Source of the DNA: Haliotis asinina
Lineage: Eukaryota > Mollusca > Gastropoda > Lepetellida > Haliotidae
Length of the DNA: 64,000 nt
Direction: 5' to 3'
NCBI RefSeq assembly: GCF_037392515.1
Contig: NC_090280.1
Span: forward strand, 23,069,118-23,133,117
In this document: in pieces, positions 11,295 to 23,045 of the stretch
How positions within the stretch are numbered: the first letter of the stretch is position 1
Layout of the letters: each line of letters begins with the position of its first letter
The notes under the pieces: generated by a model
Database searches by the model: none
Told to the model about the DNA's origin: nothing
Seen by the model: the letters and a program-made list of their open reading frames with translations, nothing else
Translations under genes and position numbers: made by a program

Positions 11295-11316
11295 CGATGA
11301 CGAGCAAATCCTCTCT
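11295..11316 (-). CDS. 22-nt microexon 2, unit 1
   Basis: AGAGAGGATTTGCTCGTCAT then CG, acceptor AACTTTCAG, donor GTGAGTA. Phase 1-2; encodes RGFARH. Confidence 0.7.
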
Positions 11317-11715
11317 CTGAAAGTTTAAAGTGTGTGGAAACAATTATGCATACAAAATTAGCTAATTAATTACTAACTTTAAGTTTCATCACGGATGTTT
11401 TGTGCACATCTGTATATACCACCCCCGTACATTGCACACTGATGTTATTATTTTTCTCTACTTAGAAGTTTAAGAGTTTAAGAGATACTTTACATAACAC
11501 GGCATTAGTTTCAGTAGGTCAATCACTGCTCATAGTTGTCAGAATTTGAAAATGCTTATACAACTTTAGTTTTGTATGTTGACAGCTTACCAAAAGTCCA
11601 AGACTGATTTTCAGACATTGTACATAACACACTACCCCTTTAATAATTCGCATGACCTGTTTAACGTCATCTGAATCAACTGACGCGGTGTACAACAATG
11701 ACGTCCTGCGCCAAC

Positions 11716-11771
11716 CTGCTATCTCCTCGTAGCCTCCGTCTGTGTCTGCGTCACGGGTGTATGTGACAACG
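11716..11771 (-). CDS. 56-nt tyrosine exon 1 (YEEI), unit 1
   Basis: Acceptor CTTCCCCAG, phase 2-1, donor AG|GTTGG. Encodes VVTYTRDADTDGGYEEIA. pYEEI is the classic optimal ligand of Src-family SH2 domains. If the weak donor is ignored the frame runs open to about 11519. Confidence 0.75.
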
Positions 11772-12176
11772 CTGGGGAAGGAAATGTAGAAAGTGGTCGG
11801 AATCAAGGATATTTAAGAAAAAAACAATCCGCTTTCCTTAGACACAGAATCTTGCAAAGGACAAGATAGTTGTAACGGTTAAATGCATGAATGTGTTCAC
11901 AAAAAGGGTAAGCACGTTCTGAGTTATGGGTAGTTAAGGATCTTCTAACATTTGCCTGAAATGACAAAAACTGTGATACCAGCAGCTCATTAGCTCATTG
12001 TGCTATTAATTCAGATTGGGTTCAGTATTCCATATATACTGCTACTGATTAGTGTAGCATAGCCAATCAAATCACTGTGTTTGTGATTAAGTGTTTCTAC
12101 AGTAACTTGGAAAATAGCAGATACTACGAAGTTGTTTAGTCATTTGTCTTACTTGTATCTGATAGCAGGTACTCAC

Positions 12177-12198
12177 CTATTAAATGTGTATCCTTTAC
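12177..12198 (-). pseudogene. 22-nt microexon 1, unit 1, acceptor lost
   Basis: Aligns to the microexons at 36895-36916 and 56032-56053, with donor GTGAGT intact. The preceding bases are TTTCTG instead of TTTCAG, so the acceptor AG is gone. Confidence 0.7.
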
Positions 12199-13008
12199 CA
12201 GAAACAAATAAGTCTGTGTAAATAGTTACATATGCGCAATGTTAGATGAAAAATATAAGATAAACAAACTTCCCGTATAGTTAGAAATAAACAGCTTGAA
12301 ATTTGTAGACCGACATGTTTTTTTAACAAATGTCGATTAAAATTAGTGTCTTGGAGACTGAAGGTCATTAAATCTGTAAATATGTGCACACTGTTGATTC
12401 ATATCCTCTTCAAGCACCTTGGCTTGATTCCATACTGAACTACTTCTGAAACCCCAGCATACCATTATTATCATTAATCATGGAAGATGTAAAACGAATT
12501 TTGAACCCAAACTGTGCTTGAAGTAATCTGACTTTGACAGATAAACACGATGCATATTAAGAAATGCGTGCATTCCTGTCTGGTGACGTGATCCACCATT
12601 TGTTGAAAATGACCATTTTACCTGCAAATCACGTAGAAATACATAAAACGTGGCGTTTCCACAACACATTGTCAGATCAGTCAACTGTGTATCAAAATGA
12701 TACCGAAATTTTCAACCGCACCAAATTGTTGTCTTTGGCACAACACGTGATCGAGCACACCCTTGACAACCATTTGTCCAGCCGGAGATCGCCACATTGT
12801 CTTCACTCATTGAAGGAACAGGACTGAGTGTATTCTCTTTACAAGTCCTGATTTCATCTCAGTCAGGGGTATAGAAGGATCACAGTGACGTGGAAAGTGT
12901 AACAGCAGGGTTGATGGAAGCGTACTGATCTGTAGAGAGACTGGTAATCATGACAGGACACATATACACGTCTGTCGTGGTCGAGTTACAGCTCAAACGC
13001 ATACATAC

Positions 13009-13026
13009 TGAGAGCCACTGTCGTTT
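13009..13026 (-). CDS. 18-nt microexon, unit 1
   Basis: AAACGACAGTGGCTCTCA, acceptor GCTGGGAACAG, donor GTATGT. Phase 1-1; encodes TTVAL after the TM-a stop-transfer basics. Confidence 0.6.
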
Positions 13027-13674
13027 CTGTTCCCAGCATGGCGGAGATGAACGCCTTCACATTTTGCAGAAGGATTATGCAAATGATGACCATAACCGTT
13101 ACTGACATTGACTGTGTGAAACTTTTGACCACGGTTGGAAATAAGTTTGACACCCTTCAACGTTATCGTTAATTCATTTTTGCACTAATTTGAGAAAGAT
13201 TACTTTAGCTTTTACTTGTGTTTCAATCCTCATTGACAATTTCAGTGTCAACGGGGACAAGTTCTTTTCTTCGTGTACCACGGACATTAAACATTTTATC
13301 TCAGTGGTGCGTTTCTAAATTAGTTCAGTATACTTGCACCGCCTTCTCTTACAATCTATCCTCTCTCTCAAACTCTTCCTTAAAGGCCTGTCTCAGATTC
13401 CATCTCCCAACAAGAGACTTAGTCTTCTTCCTTGATGAATTGTCACCATCAAGGACACTTTAACATTTAATCAAGATACACCACAGACACGTTGCAAATC
13501 AGACCTAAACAGGATCAGTCACTTTAGGTAGGACAAAATGATCATATCGTCGAAAATGTCAGTATGAATGGAAATACTTATTAGCTAGCTTTCTACTGAG
13601 TGTGAGTGCAAATAGACATCTAGACATCAGGCGCTACATACAAATGTATTGTTATATGCTTTGCTCTAGACACC

Positions 13675-13841
13675 TCATTCACCCCACCCATCCACCCCTG
13701 TCCCCAAACCCCACCCAGCCACCCACAACCCCCACAACCCCCACCATCCCTCCTCGCCACCCACCCCCTTCACCCTTCACCCTTCCTCACCCCACCCCCT
13801 TCACCCTTCACCCTTCCTCACCACCTCGCCCTTATCCCTGA
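13675..13841 (+). repeat. C-rich polypyrimidine tract (CCCCACC)n
   Basis: About 165 nt of CCACC/CCCTTCACCC repeats in the unit 1 intron before TM-a. Absent from the same intron in unit 2, which has (ACACGC)n instead. Confidence 0.85.
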
Positions 13842-13948
13842 CTGTCATACATTATTCACCACATATAAAAATGTGCAGTGGGATAACTTAGTGACGATGT
13901 ATACGTGCACACACTCAGGCAAGACGCTATCACATCACACCGTATTAC

Positions 13949-14071
13949 CTCCACGTCTGTGTTTTCTACAAACAACAACTATGACGACAACGGCGATGAC
14001 CACGATGAGGACCGAACAGACAGCAGTCACGGGAACGGTGGAAACGACACCAGATTCAGTGACCTCACGTG
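13949..14071 (-). CDS. Transmembrane exon TM-a, unit 1
   Basis: 123 nt, phase 1-1, acceptor ATGTTTCAG, donor GGTAAT. Encodes REVTESGVVSTVPVTAVCSV, a hydrophobic stretch of about 25 residues, then CRKHRRG: a type I membrane anchor with basic stop-transfer residues. Confidence 0.85.
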
Positions 14072-14436
14072 CTGAAACATTTAATTTGGACAATATTCAG
14101 TTCAGTAAAGAATAATCATGTTTACTTATCAGAAAAAAAAAGATGCAAGACACGTTGCTTTATTTAAGGTACATGACGTGCTTACAAAATACCAGACATA
14201 TAATGTACACCAGGATTAGAAATATAACCAGGGCTGCCCCGTATCTGCGAAATTGAGTGGGTGGGTGGGTGAGAAGTTCATTTGAAATAACACTTTCCAA
14301 CTGCATTACAACCTGTTGCGTTCTCGCTACAACGCCCATCGATCTATTGTCACAGACGGATTCAACGGTAATGGTCAAATTGCAAGTGATACAGTCATTG
14401 GATCCAAAACCATTCTAAGAACTTCATCGATTTTAC

Positions 14437-14688
14437 AGTCAACCAGCCAGTCAGTCAATCAGCCAGTTAGTCAGCGAGTCAGACAGTCAGTCAGTCAGTC
14501 AGAGAGTCAGTCAACTTGACACAACAACGACACGATCCAAAACCATTCTAAGAACTTCATCGCTTTTACAGTCAACCAGCCAGTCAGTTAATCAGCCAGT
14601 TAGTCAGCGAGTCAACCAGTCAGTCAGTCAGTCAGTCAGTCAGAGAGTCAGTCAGAGAGTCAGTCAGAGAGTCAGTCAAGTTGATGCA
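14437..14688 (+). repeat. (CAGT)n arrays, two tandemly duplicated blocks
   Basis: Two blocks of CAGTCAGT/CAGAGAGT with the same leading sequence (CCAAAACCATTCTAAGAACT) duplicated at about 133-bp spacing. A related array sits at 58604-58748 in unit 3. Confidence 0.85.
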
Positions 14689-15233
14689 ACAACGTCACTC
14701 TCTACGTCAGCACTACAAGAGACCATGCAACGTCAGCGTTCAACAATTTGCAAGTAACATCACGGGTCTTCATGAGACTTCAATCTGATTCAGACATATT
14801 TAATGGGTTGACACATGCGATGTTCATCTCAAATAATCTTTCTCACAGGACATCCCCATCAACCTCACTGTCTACGCCAGTTCAACAGGAGGCCATGCAA
14901 CGTTGGAAACATCAGCGATCGAACTAGTGCAGGCGAAGTTCTAAAGAGGCGGAAAAGTGTCGAATTTGGTGTCACATATAAAGGGAAGATTAGGAGGCAT
15001 CTGTGCCGCTTGGCTGCTTTTTGATTTTACAAAAACATTGTCGTGATATTGACAGTTGATTGACGTTCTTATCAATATTACGAGTTGATACGGCTAATGA
15101 TTTTGAATCGTTGGGTACCACTGCCGTTGGTGTTCTCGCAGCTGTTCCATCACGTTAAGATGAATGGAAGGGCAGATGTCATCCAAAAGACAGGCTGTAT
15201 GTTATAGATTCTATTATAGAAGTGTTGACTTAC

Positions 15234-15494
15234 AGAAGACATCCAGTGTCAGGTTCCGTGATGCACTCCCATGTGTGTTGTTGACGTGACACATGTACTG
15301 TCTAGACACAGACACATCTACAGCTGGTATAGACAACACAGCCTTCCTGTGTCCTGTCATCACCATCTGTCTTGATGTGTCCCACCAGGTTACAGTGCAG
15401 GCAGGGTTACAGTCAGCAGAACATCTCGTCGTTACAGGTTTCCCTTCCTCCAGTTTGCCCCTTATGCCGTCAAAGTGTATCTGGTCAGGTCCAT
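15234..15494 (-). CDS. Ig domain II exon, unit 1
   Basis: 261 nt, phase 1-1, acceptor CATTGCAG, donor GTAAGT. I/C2-set domain: EEGKPVTTRC, then the cysteine-rich ADCNPACTVTWW, then VSRQYMCHVNNTHGSASRNL. Siglec/CD22-like layout with extra B-C loop cysteines. Confidence 0.85.
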
Positions 15495-15776
15495 CTGCAA
15501 TGCATGTGAGATGGTCAGCTAGGAAGGAAGTCTTTTTCTGAGATGTAAGTCTAGTTTCCGTCTGTGACGTAAATGTCTGAATAAAGACCAGCTGCTTGGT
15601 TTGGCCTGTGCTCTTGGGATTCATAAGAATGGCAAACCTCCCTGTCTCGCGATCGTATCAAGTTGTTTTCCTCTAACAATAAGTACCGTCTACAGCTGGG
15701 ACACCGTTGTAACTCACCCACCCACTCTGTTGCTATGCGCAACTCTTGACAACATATCCGGGTGATCATACCAGCG

Positions 15777-15849
15777 CCCCGTTCCTCAAAGCGATCGTAA
15801 TTCCCATACTTTACCACAGACGTACGACAGTTCGCTTTGAGGAACGGGG
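15777..15849. repeat. Foldback hairpin with 18-bp perfect arms
   Basis: CCCCGTTCCTCAAAGCGA at 15777-15794 pairs exactly with 15832-15849. Probably a small palindromic MITE in the Ig III to Ig II intron. Not seen in units 2 or 3. Confidence 0.75.
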
Positions 15850-16053
15850 TCCAGCCGCAGTTTTGAAACTTTCAACTGATCATTGAAGCAAACTTGTCGC
15901 TCATTCCTATCAGGACTTTCACAATAATGATTTCTGTTCTGTTTACACAGAACTTCTGCGAAAGAAACTTGTCACAAAAGTGTGACTCAGCAGAGTTTCA
16001 AGGATACTTAATACGAGGTTCTGTTACCTAAAGCAAGGTAGGTTCTTACTCAC

Positions 16054-16353
16054 AGAGAACATTCAGCACATGTTCGTGGCTCCAGTCAGACTTCAGTCCC
16101 TCCTCCACAGCCTGGCAACTGTAGATGTCTCCCCAGTTCTCTCTGCTGGCGTGAATTATTGTCAGGTCATCTCCACCTGTAGGAGACTCATCACCAGATT
16201 CTAGCAGGGTCCTGTCCCTTCTCCAGATGTAGGTCATGGTCAGTAGGGGGTGGTCCGGGGGTAGACTCCGGGAGGTGGAGGAACATGTAAGGGTGACATT
16301 CTCACCTGATACAGGTGAGGCAGGGCCGGTGATGGTAGGTGTGGTTGGCCTCT
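16054..16353 (-). CDS. Ig domain III exon, unit 1
   Basis: 300 nt, phase 1-1, acceptor TTTTTTCACAG, donor GTGAGTAAG. Encodes RPTTPTITGPASPVSGENVT then LTC, YIWRRDRTLLESG and GDIYSCQAVEEG. Canonical Cys-Trp-Cys pattern of a C2/I-set domain. Confidence 0.85.
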
Positions 16354-16429
16354 CTGTGAAAAAATATAGCAAAGACCTTAACCTTAACGCTTGTGTCAAT
16401 GTACTACAATGTCAATGTTTTTACTAAAT

Positions 16430-17355
16430 CCTCTATACTTGTTCATTAATTTTCCATCTATTAAATGTTAAACAGTTTAAGTGTTCCCTCGTCACGCCAA
16501 GGATCCTCAGTCCACAGTTACAACAGGGAATACGTTTTGACTGGATCTTAATGCTTCAAACCGTTTTGTTGATTAAATTTGATAGTTACCGCGCAACTAC
16601 TTACTGAATCGAGTTAACAGTATTTTCCATAGAGAGGCGGTAAAAGATGCAAGACTGGTGCACTCGGATACACTTATTCATGTTAACCTGCGATAAAGCT
16701 TCTTTGTCGGCTTATATATGTCTTTTGGCATGGTTAATATCCTGCATTGGGAATAAACATTGTATTTAGCGACCCTTGTGCGTAGTAATGCGTGACGTCA
16801 CAAGCTCAGTTTTCTAATGATCACTCATTTGACTGCGTTACATTATGTAGTTCCCAGTCAACTTTTATGTTAAAGAACGTATTGTTGTCACCAAATATTA
16901 GCTTAGTTTGAAAAATGACAAGAAACACATATGGAATTTGGGAAACTTTCAGTTAAACTTTTGAACAACAAATATAATGTTCTCCCCATCGAAACAATAC
17001 CCCTTATGAACTCTCCAGTCTCATGTGTAAATTACTCATCGGCATCATGAAAAAGAACGGATCTGACCCCGAACCACTAGTTCTCAGATGTAAATTAGAG
17101 AGACCATATCTCTCATTACGAGACAACAATTTTCTCTCATCAAGGCACTCACAGTGCACGGCCGTCAATCTGGACACGATCGCCAATAGATGGGCGTGTT
17201 TGTTTACAGTGTGAAAGTAGTCACTAAAATTTGCATATGACCTCTCTAATTTGCATTGGTATATGCATATGACCGCAAGGGATACCGAAAATATCCGTTG
17301 GCTTTATGATAAATACAGAAGAACCAGCATATCTCTGGAATAGTTGACATAAATA
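16430..17355. other. Unit 1 intron, no gene seen
   Basis: Start of the 10-kb V-to-III intron. The first 200 nt align to the single-copy flanks in units 2 and 3; the rest is unique and non-coding as far as I can see. Confidence 0.5.
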
Positions 17356-17359
17356 CCAC

Positions 17360-17490
17360 ACACAATACACACACATGCACACACAATACACACATGCACA
17401 CACACAATACACAAATTCACACACACAATATACCCATGCACACACAATGCACACATGCACACACACAATGCACACATGTACACACAATAC
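17360..17490 (+). repeat. (CACACAAT/CACATG) microsatellite
   Basis: Imperfect ACACACAATACACACATGCA repeats. A smaller relative is at 26155-26220. Confidence 0.85.
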
Positions 17491-17504
17491 TATGGAATAC
17501 TGTA

Positions 17505-17860
17505 AGGGGCATTCTCGCGATCTCGACCTTTGGAAGCAATTTTAAAAAGCCAAAAGTGCGAGAATGCGAGATCGCGTGAACGTGAGATTTGGCCAAAATC
17601 TCGCGTTCTCGCGATCTCGCATTCTCGTGTTTTTGGTACAGAGCACGTTTCTGTCAAAAGTCGATAACATGAGAATTCGACATTTGTACATGCTGTCAGA
17701 TCTCGCAAACTCGCAAACTCGACTTGTCAAATAAGGCCACAAAAACACGAAATCACGAGAAAACGAGAATGCGACGTTTCATTTTCTCGCATTCTCGCGA
17801 TCTCACGATCTCGCGTTTTAGACGTTGGTGTTGCGCATGCGCATTATCTCGAGGTCAAAG
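17505..17860. repeat. CpG-rich palindromic repeat (CTCGCGATCTCGCATTCTCG)
   Basis: Alternating runs such as GCGAGAATGCGAGATCGCG and CTCGCGTTCTCGCGATCTCG form nested inverted repeats over 350 nt. Other blocks are at 19790-20310 and 22855-23045. Confidence 0.8.
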
Positions 17861-17934
17861 CGCATGCGCATGTTAGTAGCGTTGTGGTCATGCTTCATTC
17901 ACGCTTTTTACTGCCCAAGCATTTAACAAATTTA

Positions 17935-18350
17935 TGACAATGCTTGAAAATCCTTTGTAGTGTATGTAAGCCCGCTGCTGTTGTTATAATTTCTTATGTA
18001 CTTCAAAATCCAGAACATGTTCGATATAATTTAATAAACGAAATCGTGAACATGGATGTCAAATATAAGCAGAAACACTAAAGTGTGCTGAAGCTGGAAA
18101 AGGTTAACGTCAGTGAGTGATAAACTATTGGATAAAGCCGCATCAATTCGCGACTATTCGCAGCTACACTGTATAGAACTAATCACTGACCTGGGCTTTT
18201 CTACATGATGTAATTTCATGTAAAGCTAGCATTAGTCTGTCTCACAGTCCCTAAACACAATATTTTCCCTACTGCCTAACCCTCAGTGCAATGCTTAAGC
18301 CCTAAGTGAAACAAGTATAGATTTCATCAGGTCAGGTTCAGGTCTGGTCT
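17935..18350 (+). repeat. Intronic dispersed repeat, copy 1
   Basis: Shares CTTGAAAATCCTTTGTA, TATAAGCCCGCT-like sequence and TTAGTCTGTCTCACAGTCCC with 21665-21885, and in reverse orientation with 25915-26165. Family unknown. Confidence 0.6.
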
Positions 18351-19785
18351 CCCTTGAACTCCTTTTCATTTTATACCAATCTATTTGTCACAATCAAAAT
18401 TATATATTCACAGACAAAGCCTTAGTCTATGCTAGTAGTGTGTAGCAGGCTGCTAAAATGTGCTTGTCTAGTGTTTATTCGACACCATATTAACTACTTT
18501 CGGCCCACAATACTAGTTTGTCTTCCGCTCCCACCTGACTGCAAAACATCCTGACTTACACAGTTCTTTGTCTCCTGGCTCCAAGAAATAGAAATACATT
18601 TGTGTCGCTAATATTTGTGTTCCTGTAGCGCCCATGACACAGTGAATCCAATGCTTTATTAACGCAGACTACGGGTTATGAGTGACATAACTGTTCCATA
18701 TCGGGGTGGAAGAAGGCTCTCTGTTATAACACAAATATACACAATATGCATAACATAGCATCGCATCTAATGAACTTGTCGTCATAATCATCATCATCGT
18801 AAATGCATATTAATGCATAAAGGTGCACGTACAGTGATTAAGCGCCGCAATATAGCGCAGATGACTTACGTTATCACAGGTTTACAGTGATATACAAAAC
18901 GAGAGTTAGCAAAAATATTTATATTAATACATAGTATAATACTGAAATGGACTAGAGATACTGTGTACAGAACCTGGGGGTAACGCGAAAGATATTGTAC
19001 AAAGAAACCTATAACATGTGAGTGACACGAGAGTGGGTCTGCATATCCAACAACACCACAGTCAACGCATGCATTAAACGCATATATGTACAACACACTG
19101 ATCAAATGTAATCTGTGTCAAGTATATAATATATACATGCTAGATGAGATATATCAATCTTTGAAGATACAGAAACTAGATAGCAAACAAGAACTCTAGC
19201 CAGCATATTGACTAATCAGTAAACAACTTAACCATAAATGATTCAAACTGATTCATACAAGTTAAATGGTACGCTGTATATTGACTTTTGTTTTGTTTAC
19301 CATGAGCACATTTGTACCTACTTTGTGTATTGATTAATATTAGGGTTTAATTGACTATGTGTGTCACAATTAAAATGCATAGCAACTAACCTTTGACTCT
19401 GATCTAACTGTGACACAGAATTGTAAATGAAACTAAAAGAAAAGAGGCAGCTGACAACTATTTGCAGCTTAAATACATAAAGCATTCGTGGTCTACGAGA
19501 CCACTATATCCTGATATAAGATAATATATGCCTATTATTTATTTTTTTGTGTACACAATGTGCAACCACTTAATTCATCCCTATTACACCATACGTTCTT
19601 TGCTTGGTGAAATACTCCACAAACGTATCGTACGACAGTAATTTACACAGGTACCCAAAAAAGTTCGCCTACAAAAAAGTAAATGTGGTTTAATATTCCT
19701 TCCGTCTTCCATGCTTTTTAGAAATTAATCAACCTCTCTGAGCTACCCGTGATCTCAATTCAACATGACTGTATAGGTAACTGGC
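18351..19785. other. Unit 1 intron, no gene seen
   Basis: AT-rich sequence with only short random frames and no Ig-like exon on either strand. Confidence 0.5.
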
Positions 19786-19789
19786 AGAA

Positions 19790-20310
19790 AAGCGCGAGAT
19801 TGCGAGATTGCGAGATCGCGAGATTTGTCAAGTGTCGCAATCTTGCGTTCTCACGTCCTCGCGTTCTCGTGTTTTTGAAAATGGCTATCTAGAACTGTAT
19901 ATGCAATTGGTACAAAAGCACGAGAACGCGACATTGCGAGATCGCGAGATCTCGTGTTCTCGTGTTTTTGAAAATGGGTATCTAGAACTGTATAGGCAAT
20001 TGGTACAAAAGCACGAGAACGCGACATTGCGAGATCGCGAGATTTGTCAAGTGTCGCAATCTCGTGTTCTCGCGTTCTCGTGTTTTTGAAAATGGCTATC
20101 TAGAACTGTATAATTTTATGCAATTGGTACAAAAGCACGAGAATGCAAGATCGCGAGACTTTTCAATTGTCGCAATCTCGCGTTCTCGTGTTTTTGCTAA
20201 TGATTACATAGAACTGAATAGGTAAATGAAACCAAAACTACGAGAACGCGATATTGCGAGATCGCGAGATTTGTCAAGTGTCGCCATCTCGCGTTCTCGT
20301 GTTTTTGAAA
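19790..20310. repeat. Tandem CpG-rich palindromic repeat, about five units
   Basis: Spaced copies (92-119 bp) of an inverted repeat built from AAAAGCACGAGAACGCGA and TCGCGTTCTCGTGTTTTT. They are separated by a constant linker (GGCTATCTAGAACTGTATA, CAATTGGTAC). Confidence 0.85.
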
Positions 20311-20650
20311 TCACAGTCTAGTAGTAGGGTTACATATGCTACCAAACCCGAGGAGGAGTATTTTATCCAAATTTGAACAGTCATGAATGTAAAACACAAA
20401 TACTAGTTTGTATTAATTCAGATTTGTGCAATTTTTCTTGTGTGAACACTATATTGATGGAACAGCCCTCATGATGGATCAGCCTGGCATTCAAAACCTT
20501 GTCTTGCACGTTCATAACACGTGCTAAACGTGCCCTGCACGTGCGGCTGCTCATTCTTCTCTGGTATCCTTCGTAGTCTAGTGGATAAAACCTCCACGCA
20601 AGAGAGCGAACGGTTGCGGATTCCAAACCAGTTACCAGCTGTATTTTGGA

Positions 20651-20831
20651 GTGTGTGAGTGAGTATAGTTTTACGCCGCACTCACCAATATTCCAGCTAT
20701 TTGGAAGCGGTCTGCAAATAATCGAGTCTGGACCAGACAATCTAATGAGCAACAACATGAGCAGAGATCTGTCCAACTGGGAACCGATGACATGTGTCAA
20801 GCAAGTCAGCGAGCCTGACTACCTGATCCCC
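20651..20831 (+). mobile_element. Gastropod SINE-like repeat, 3'-truncated
   Basis: GTGAGTGAGTATAGTTTTAC through CCTGACTACCTGATCCC. Just upstream (20570-20640) is a tRNA-like piece (TCGTAGTCTAGTGGATAAAA). Confidence 0.8.
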
Positions 20832-21013
20832 TGTATTTTGAAAGTTTTCAGTAATGTAATATTTTGTGATAGCTGTATCTGTCATAAAAAGCATGGTCAT
20901 TCCACCTTTCATTTGGTTAAATAATGACCATTTCCAAGCCTAAATTATGACATGGTCGAAATGTAACCTGACATGAGATTTCAAAACGTGTTCTTCAAAA
21001 CCTAGGTTTAGAT

Positions 21014-21256
21014 TGAGTGAGTTTAGTTTTACGCCGCACTCAGCAATATTACAGCTATATGGCGGTGGTCTGTAAATAATTGAGTCTGGACCAGACAATC
21101 CAGTGATCAACAACATGAGCATCGATCTGCGCAATTAGGAACCGATGACATGTGACCACCCGATCCCGTTAGTCGCCTCTTACGACCAGCTGAGTCGCCT
21201 TTTATGGCAAGCATGGGTTGCTGGAGGCCTATTCTACCCCGGGACCTTCACGGGTC
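21014..21256 (+). mobile_element. Gastropod SINE-like repeat, near full length
   Basis: From TGAGTGAGTTTAGTTTTACG to ACCTTCACGGGTCC, with both conserved ends and a small internal deletion. One of the best copies here for defining the family. Confidence 0.85.
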
Positions 21257-21664
21257 CTAGGTTTAGAAATGATCAGTGCAACGTCACAGCAGAGCACTAC
21301 CTGATTATGGAAGAAACCTAGTTTACTGCAGACAAAATCGGAGATAGGTTAATAAGAGATCGTTATCAATCTTCATTGCGCTTCTATGAACGTTTTATCA
21401 CCGCCACTACGTTTCGTTTCGTTTCCTATGCTATCCTATTCCCTTGTTTTGTTTTGTTTTTTTCATTAAACGTCCGGCTCTCGCCGTGTCTGTATTGAAG
21501 CGTTGGTGTTGTTGTTTACTGGCGCTCGCTATACAACGAATAGTGTCCACGTTCTATCACGATCAATTACGCTCCTTTGTGCTACGACACATTCTTCTGC
21601 GTTTGGTGTGCTTTCCTATGAATTGTGTCACGCTGCCAGACAAAATTAATTGTGAATTCATGAC

Positions 21665-21885
21665 ATAGCTTGAAAATCCTTTGTAATTTGCATAACGAAG
21701 TGTATGGTAGTGTATATAAGCCCGCTCCCGTTGATAGAATTTCCTATGTACTTCAGAATCCGGTTCGCAGCTATTCGCAGCAAGACCGGCAGTTACAGCA
21801 AAATTCACAGACCAGTGAGAATCCTCATAACGTAATATCACATACGGCTATCATTAGTTTGTCTCACAGTCCCTAAAGACGGATT
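21665..21885 (+). repeat. Intronic dispersed repeat, copy 2
   Basis: See 17935-18350. Shares TTTGTCTCACAGTCCCTAAA and the preceding CACAGACCAGTGAGAATCC. Confidence 0.6.
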
Positions 21886-21889
21886 TTAG

Positions 21890-22850
21890 CGGAATTAAAT
21901 AAACATGAGCTGAAATTTGTCAGGATACTTACAGACATACTTTCATTTATTTAGAACCCCCAAAATATTACTTCGGCTAGGGCCGAGCTCTCAAAGCTTA
22001 AATCTAGAACATGGATCTTGAATTGTAGTTAAATCCCTAGATTGGTATCATATCTACAGATGTTTACGTAAATATGATTCCAATCTATGGCTTGAAATAC
22101 ACTTGAAGATACATTTGAGAGGTCAAAGATGCTTCTGAAGGAACGTGCCAAGCCGGACAGAACGCTTGTGATATAGTGTGTCTGTTGAGACTATACAGAA
22201 AAGAGTGCTGTGCTTTGAGCAAACTTGTTGGCACATGCTCTATTAAGTTTTATTTAGGTAGATATAATTGCATTTTGTCTGTCATGTGTACTAGTAAATT
22301 TATGCATTTGCATACTCGCGGGCTAACGGCTTTCGGCTCAATTTATGCTTTTCAGAATACAGTGGAAATACATACGATTTTTGTACGTGCGAATGCTTGG
22401 TTTGATCCTTTATAACATAGTACAAAATGTTGTGATTTAATATATTTCTTTTAAGACATATTAATAATCATTTCACAGTTGCCCATGGCCACTCTTCTTT
22501 AACATAAACGTGCTGATTCAGCATGAGACAATAAAGGTTAATTAGGAAACCCCAAGAGTTTTAATTAAGGAAAGAAAAGCTGTCAAAACACTGTCACTTC
22601 CTGCCCAGGACCCCAGGATGTCACACCCTCACAAGCTAAGAGAAGTAAGGAACCTTCTCAAACAGCTAGACAACACATAACAACAAGACAGTATCTTTTC
22701 TCTGGGACTCTCGGTATGTTATGAATGTTGGTTTTTCATCGTTAACTATACATTTTCAACCAAACCATACCTGGAATTCAGATTTCGTTTTAATATTCTG
22801 CATTCCAGTTTTAGTAGTACCCGGTGGCCCCATTTAGGCCATCCCGCAAT
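21890..22850. other. Unit 1 intron, no gene seen
   Basis: Unique-looking AT-rich intron with no convincing coding or RNA gene. Confidence 0.5.
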
Positions 22851-22854
22851 CAAG

Positions 22855-23045
22855 TGTTCTCGCGTTCGTATGTTTATTGAGATCGGTACATAAAATAGAA
22901 GAGTACGGGCAACTCCTGCAAAAGCACGAGATCGCGAGATAGCGAAATCACGAGATCTGTCAAATGTCGCGATCTCAGAAATCATTACCTGGAACTGTAT
23001 GGGCCATGGACACAAAAGCACGTGAACGCGAGACTGCGAGATATA
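22855..23045. repeat. CpG-rich palindromic repeat, short block
   Basis: AAAGCACGAGATCGCGAGAT and AAAGCACGTGAACGCGAGAC, the same family as 17505-17860 and 19790-20310. Confidence 0.75.

Noticed and set aside
15551..15817. Minus-strand 88-codon frame next to Ig II of unit 1
   Set aside because: Runs through the foldback hairpin; not conserved in units 2 and 3.
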